Of a stretch of DNA of 64,000 nucleotides, positions 60,850 through 64,000 are shown one piece after another (position 1 is the first letter of the stretch; every line of letters starts with the position of its first letter). The notes beneath the pieces are model-generated. The model searched no databases. It saw nothing but the letters and a program-made list of their open reading frames with translations, and was not told the DNA's origin. The translations under genes and the position numbers were made by a program. The stretch is from Phycicoccus endophyticus (GTDB lineage: Bacteria; Actinomycetota; Actinomycetes; Actinomycetales; Dermatophilaceae): assembly GCF_011326735.1 (NCBI RefSeq), contig NZ_JAANCN010000017.1, positions 1-64,000 on the forward strand, read 5' to 3'.

Positions 60850-62307
60850 CTAGTAGGTCTCTCCCGTGGACTGCAGGTCGGCGAGGCGCAGGTAGCGCTC
60901 CCACACCGCCGAGCGGTCCGCGACCGGCTCGGTGCACGAGGTCACCGGGGGCGACCACTCGCGGGTGAGACCGGCGACCGTCTCGTGGCGCACCACGGCG
61001 GCGGCCTGCACGGCCGCCCCCCGCGCCGTGCCCTCCGGGGCGTCGACGGTGACGGCGGGCCGCCCGGTGAGGTCGGCGATCACCTGCCGGTAGGCGGCCG
61101 AGCGGGCACCGCCACCGACGAGGAGGCTGCGCCCCGAGGCCTCGATGCCGTGGGCGCGCAGCAGGCGCTCGCCCCGCAGCAGCCCGAGGGCGACGCCCTC
61201 GACGGCGGCCAGGGCCAGCTGCTCGCGGGTGACGTCGCCCGAGAGCCCCGAGAGCATCCCGCGGGCCTGCGGAAGCTGGGGTGAGCGCTCGCCGTCGAGG
61301 TAGGCGGCGAGCACCGGGCGGTCGGGGGCCAGGGGCGCCGCGAGCGCCAGCCGGCTCAGCTCGTCGTGGCCGACCCCGAGCAGGCGGGCGAAGGCGTCGG
61401 TGACCTTGGTGGCGTTGAGGGTGCACACGAGCGGCAGGTAGCCGCCGGTGACGTTGGCGACCCCGTCGACCTGGCCGGCGGGGTCGGCCACCCGGTGCGG
61501 GCTGGTCGCGAGCACCACCCCCGAGGTCCCGAGGCTGTAGGCGATCTCGCCCTCCTCGAGACCGATCCCCTGAGCCGCCAGGTGCTGGTCGCCGCCCCCT
61601 GCGCTCACGACGACGTCGGGGTCGACGCCCAGCTCGGCCGCGGCCGCCGGGGTGAGCGTGCCGGCCGCCTCGTCCGGGCCGAGGACGTGCGGGAGCATCG
61701 GGAGCCAGTCCCGCTCGCCGACGAACTCCTCGAGGATCTCGGTGCGCCAGGTCATCGTCTCGGCGGTGAAGTAGCCGGTGCCCGAGGCGTCCGACCGGTC
61801 GGTCACGTGCCGCCCGGTGAGCATGAAGGTCAGCCAGTCGTGGGGGACGGCGATGCGCCGGGCGCGCGCCAGGGTCTCCGGCTCGTGCTCGGCGAGCCAG
61901 GCGAGCTTGGCGACCGTCACCGAGGCCAAGAGCGAGATGCCGACCTCCGCCGTCCACCGCCCCGGGCCCCAGGCGCGCAGCATCGCGGCCGCCTGCGGCG
62001 CGGAGGTGGTGTCGTTCCACAGCTTCGCCGCCCGCAGGACCTGCCCGTCGGCGCCCGTGAGCACCGGGGCGTGGCACTGGGCTCCGACGCCGATGCCCCG
62101 GACCCGGACGTCGTGGCCGCGCAGCGCGTCCCGGACCGCCGTGACGAGCGCCTGCCACCAGCTCTCGGGGCGCTGCTCGCTGACCGGGGGCCGGGTGGCC
62201 GGGTGGGAGGCCCGCCCGGTGGACACCAGCGCGCCGGTCACGAGGTCGCGCACCTCGACGGTGCAGGACTGGGTCGAGCTGTCGACCCCGAGGACCACCT
62301 CGCTCAT
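60850..62307 (-). CDS. xylB: FGGY-family sugar kinase, xylulokinase-like
   Basis: A 485-aa FGGY kinase. The N-terminal phosphate motif VLGVDSSTQSCTVEVRDLVT, the substrate region VPHDWLTFMLTGR and TDRSDASGTGYF, and the C-terminal FGGY signature ALGLLRGERLLRAHG are visible. TDRSDASGTG is close to the xylulokinase TDxSNASxT motif. It probably phosphorylates the ketose made by the dehydrogenase at 59700. Its ATG overlaps the SIS stop. The symbol xylB is a best guess, since ribulose kinases look similar. Confidence 0.78.
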   Translation of the reverse strand: MSEVVLGVDSSTQSCTVEVRDLVTGALVSTGRASHPATRPPVSEQRPESWWQALVTAVRDALRGHDVRVRGIGVGAQCHAPVLTGADGQVLRAAKLWNDTTSAPQAAAMLRAWGPGRWTAEVGISLLASVTVAKLAWLAEHEPETLARARRIAVPHDWLTFMLTGRHVTDRSDASGTGYFTAETMTWRTEILEEFVGERDWLPMLPHVLGPDEAAGTLTPAAAAELGVDPDVVVSAGGGDQHLAAQGIGLEEGEIAYSLGTSGVVLATSPHRVADPAGQVDGVANVTGGYLPLVCTLNATKVTDAFARLLGVGHDELSRLALAAPLAPDRPVLAAYLDGERSPQLPQARGMLSGLSGDVTREQLALAAVEGVALGLLRGERLLRAHGIEASGRSLLVGGGARSAAYRQVIADLTGRPAVTVDAPEGTARGAAVQAAAVVRHETVAGLTREWSPPVTSCTEPVADRSAVWERYLRLADLQSTGETY

Positions 62308-62963
62308 CGCCGGTCCCCCTGCGCAGGGTCGACGTCGGGGATGGTCAGGGCGGGCAGCTCGGGCGGCAGGTCCTCGAGCCGGCCGACGGCCCCGGCCGGG
62401 TGGGTCGTCATGAACTCGCGCCAGGTGTAGCCGCGGCCGCGCATGACGACCTCGGCCAGGGCGTCCCCCCAGGCGCTCTGGGCGATCGTGATGCCGGTGG
62501 CGACGACCCGCCCGAGCTCGGCGGCGGGGTCGACCGCGACGACGACGCTGTGGTCGGCGAGCCGGGCGAGGGGGGTGGCGTGGTCGCGAGTCAGGGCGAT
62601 GACCGAGGCCCCTCGGGCCTGGACGATCCGCGCACACTCGAGCACCTCGGTCGTGGCACCGCCGTTGGAGATGAGCAGGACGAGGTCCGCGGGGAGGATC
62701 GCGCCCGAGGAGCCGTGGAGGCTGTCCATGGGCGAGAAGGGGACGGCGGGGGTGCCGGTCACCGAGAGGATGTGCGCCATCCGGCGGGCGACCGTCCCGG
62801 ACGTGCCGGACCCGCCGATGAACAGCTTGCCGCGGCAGTGCAGGACCAGGGCGGCCGCGGTGACGAAGGTGTCGTCGATGGACGTCGTGAGCGCGCGGAC
62901 GGCCTCGGCCTCGGCGAGCAGGCGGCCACGGGCCACCGCGAGGATGTCGTCGCTGACGCCCAC
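62304..62963 (-). CDS. SIS-domain sugar-phosphate isomerase
   Basis: A 219-aa SIS protein, KpsF/GutQ-like. The fold's motif LFIGGSGTSGTVARRMAHIL and VLLISNGGATTEVLECARIV are present, with TTHPAGAVG near the end as in arabinose-5-phosphate isomerase-like proteins. It would interconvert a ketose phosphate with an aldose or pentulose phosphate. Start 62963 (GTG) is chosen because AAGGAG stands just upstream; the ATG at 62981 lies before that site and is less likely. It is the first gene of the operon and diverges from the SorC regulator. Confidence 0.8.
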   Translation of the reverse strand: MGVSDDILAVARGRLLAEAEAVRALTTSIDDTFVTAAALVLHCRGKLFIGGSGTSGTVARRMAHILSVTGTPAVPFSPMDSLHGSSGAILPADLVLLISNGGATTEVLECARIVQARGASVIALTRDHATPLARLADHSVVVAVDPAAELGRVVATGITIAQSAWGDALAEVVMRGRGYTWREFMTTHPAGAVGRLEDLPPELPALTIPDVDPAQGDRR

Positions 62964-62991
62964 TGCACTCCTTCGTGTCATCCCGGACTTC

Positions 62992-63069
62992 TGCTCACAT
63001 GTGCATTTCCGGTGTACGTTTGAGCCTACGCAGGGCCGAATCGGTCAACCACAGTGGGTGCTCATATGT
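62992..63069. promoter_or_regulatory. Divergent promoter region with repeated TGCTCAYATGT
   Basis: TGCTCACATGT (62992-63002) and TGCTCATATGT (63059-63069) are direct repeats flanking the gap between the SIS operon and the SorC-type gene. The second covers the start codon of the regulator. A related GCTCA-TC-TGAGC dyad lies just inside the coding frame at 63090-63101. These are good operator candidates for the SorC protein. Confidence 0.55.
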
Positions 63070-64000
63070 CATCGAACCGTAACCAAGACGCTCATCTGAG
63101 CAATCCGGAGACCGCCCGGGACATCGGGCTCCTCGCGGCGGTGGCCCGCGCCTACTACGTCGAGGAGCGTTCCCGGGTCGAGATCGCCGAGGTCTTCGGC
63201 ATCTCCCGGTTCAAGGTCTCCCGCCTGCTGTCGCGCGCTCGCGAGGAGGGCGTGGTCACCATCGAGATCCACGACTGGGGTCTGCCGGACCCGGTCCTCA
63301 GCGCCCGCCTCAACGAGGTCCTCGGCCTCACGCGCTGTCTCGTCGTGCGCTCCCACGGGGACGACGAGACCATGCGACGCCAGATCGGCGCCGCCGCGGC
63401 CGCTCACCTGAGCGAGACCCTCGCCGACGACGAGGTGCTCGGGGTCTCGTGGGGCCGCACCCTCACGGCCACGACGAGCCAGCTCGAGCACCTCCCCCGG
63501 CTGTCCATCGTCCAGCTGACCGGCGTGGTCGCGGGCGACCTGGACTCCTCGCCGATCGAGGTCGCCCGGCACGTCGCCCGCCGCTCCGGCGGCCGGGTCT
63601 ACCCGATCTTCGCCCCGCTGATCACCCCGGACGTCGAGACCGCCGAGGGGCTGCGCAGCCATGCCGACATCGCCTCGGCGATGGAGCTGTTCCCGTCCGT
63701 GACGACCGCCCTGCTCTCCGTCGGGGCCTGGGACAAGCCACGGGGGGAGGGGCATGCCGTCCTCTCCCAGGTCCACGACGTGCTCTCCCTGGAGGACCTC
63801 GCCGGGGCCATCGCCGACGGGTGCGTCGCCGACATCGCCGGGCTCCTCGTGCGGGCGGACGGCTCGCTCGCCTACCCCGAGCTGCAGCGGCGGTCCATCA
63901 ACATCACCGACGAGCAGCTGCGCGCCGTCCCCCGGGTCCTGGGCGTCGCGGGCGGGGCGGCCAAGGCGACGGCGGTCCGCGCGGTCGCCGGTGCCGGGCT
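63066..64000 (+). CDS. SorC/DeoR-type sugar-binding transcriptional regulator, partial
   Basis: The first 311 codons of a regulator, open at the window end. The start MSSNRNQDAHLSNPETARDI leads into an HTH (VARAYYVEERSRVEIAEVFG, then ISRFKVSRLLSRA). After about residue 75 the SorC sugar-binding domain begins, with VLGVSWGRTLTATTSQLEHL, VVAGDLDSSPIEVARHVARR and LLSVGAWDKP. Such regulators sense sugar phosphates and control adjacent operons. The divergent polyol operon is the natural target. ATG 63066 is preferred over the GTG at 63054, which would add four residues. Confidence 0.88.
   Translation, partial: MSSNRNQDAHLSNPETARDIGLLAAVARAYYVEERSRVEIAEVFGISRFKVSRLLSRAREEGVVTIEIHDWGLPDPVLSARLNEVLGLTRCLVVRSHGDDETMRRQIGAAAAAHLSETLADDEVLGVSWGRTLTATTSQLEHLPRLSIVQLTGVVAGDLDSSPIEVARHVARRSGGRVYPIFAPLITPDVETAEGLRSHADIASAMELFPSVTTALLSVGAWDKPRGEGHAVLSQVHDVLSLEDLAGAIADGCVADIAGLLVRADGSLAYPELQRRSINITDEQLRAVPRVLGVAGGAAKATAVRAVAGAG

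Overview
The window is high-GC DNA with GC-rich third codon positions, many GTG starts, and chains of genes joined by 4-base GTGA or ATGA overlaps. The gene content (actinobacterial ArsC and ArsR fusions, DUF3618, a LAxTG-type wall protein, NrfD-type formate dehydrogenase) fits an actinobacterium. A Micrococcales relative such as the Intrasporangiaceae is a reasonable guess, but the sequence alone does not prove it.

Layout. Positions 1-386 hold the start of an IS481-type transposase and its end. 891-3060: a small unknown gene, a membrane protein and a divergent TetR regulator with a clear operator. 3079-9617: a CUT1-type sugar ABC importer, a Gfo/Idh/MocA dehydrogenase and a divergent ROK repressor. 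9614-11455: tandem ArsC reductases facing an ArsR-phosphatase fusion. 11433-20890: a complete selenocysteine module (selB, selA, tRNA-Sec on the minus strand; selenoprotein formate dehydrogenase fdhA-fdhB-nrfD and selD on the plus strand). The fdhA gene reads through an in-frame UGA at 15359-15361 and carries a SECIS hairpin right after it. 20978-24302: an SRPBCC protein, a CrtI-like oxidoreductase and a zinc alcohol or formaldehyde dehydrogenase.

24340-31485 is a tightly coupled run of seven minus-strand genes: five glycosyltransferases, a PIG-L deacetylase fused to a NodS-like methyltransferase, and a short acyl-CoA-dehydrogenase homologue. This is the best candidate for an undescribed pathway, probably making a de-N-acetylated and methylated glycoconjugate. 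It is followed by a divergent orphan response regulator and an envelope-stress-like cluster (YihY, DUF3618, holin-like, small protein, TM-helix channel) up to 35255. A TetR regulator at 35554 lies between a three-copy operator array and a fourth operator copy in front of a LAYTG-anchored protein with three near-identical Ig-like repeats.

38844-43442 is a looser accessory stretch with small genes (PanE-like, DHFR-like, HicB-like, a small secreted protein) and long gene-poor gaps. 43630-47643 holds a divergent pair of a cellulose-synthase-like GT2 and a GH18 protein. 47755-52422: an HXXEE protein, a MerR-controlled ABC-2 exporter and a GNAT acetyltransferase flanked by twin hairpins. 52787-54376 is a GH13 glucosidase. 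54479-64000 is a polyol or pentitol catabolic operon (kinase, SDR, ribose-type ABC importer, zinc polyol dehydrogenase, xylulokinase-like kinase, SIS isomerase) under a divergent SorC-type regulator cut by the window end.
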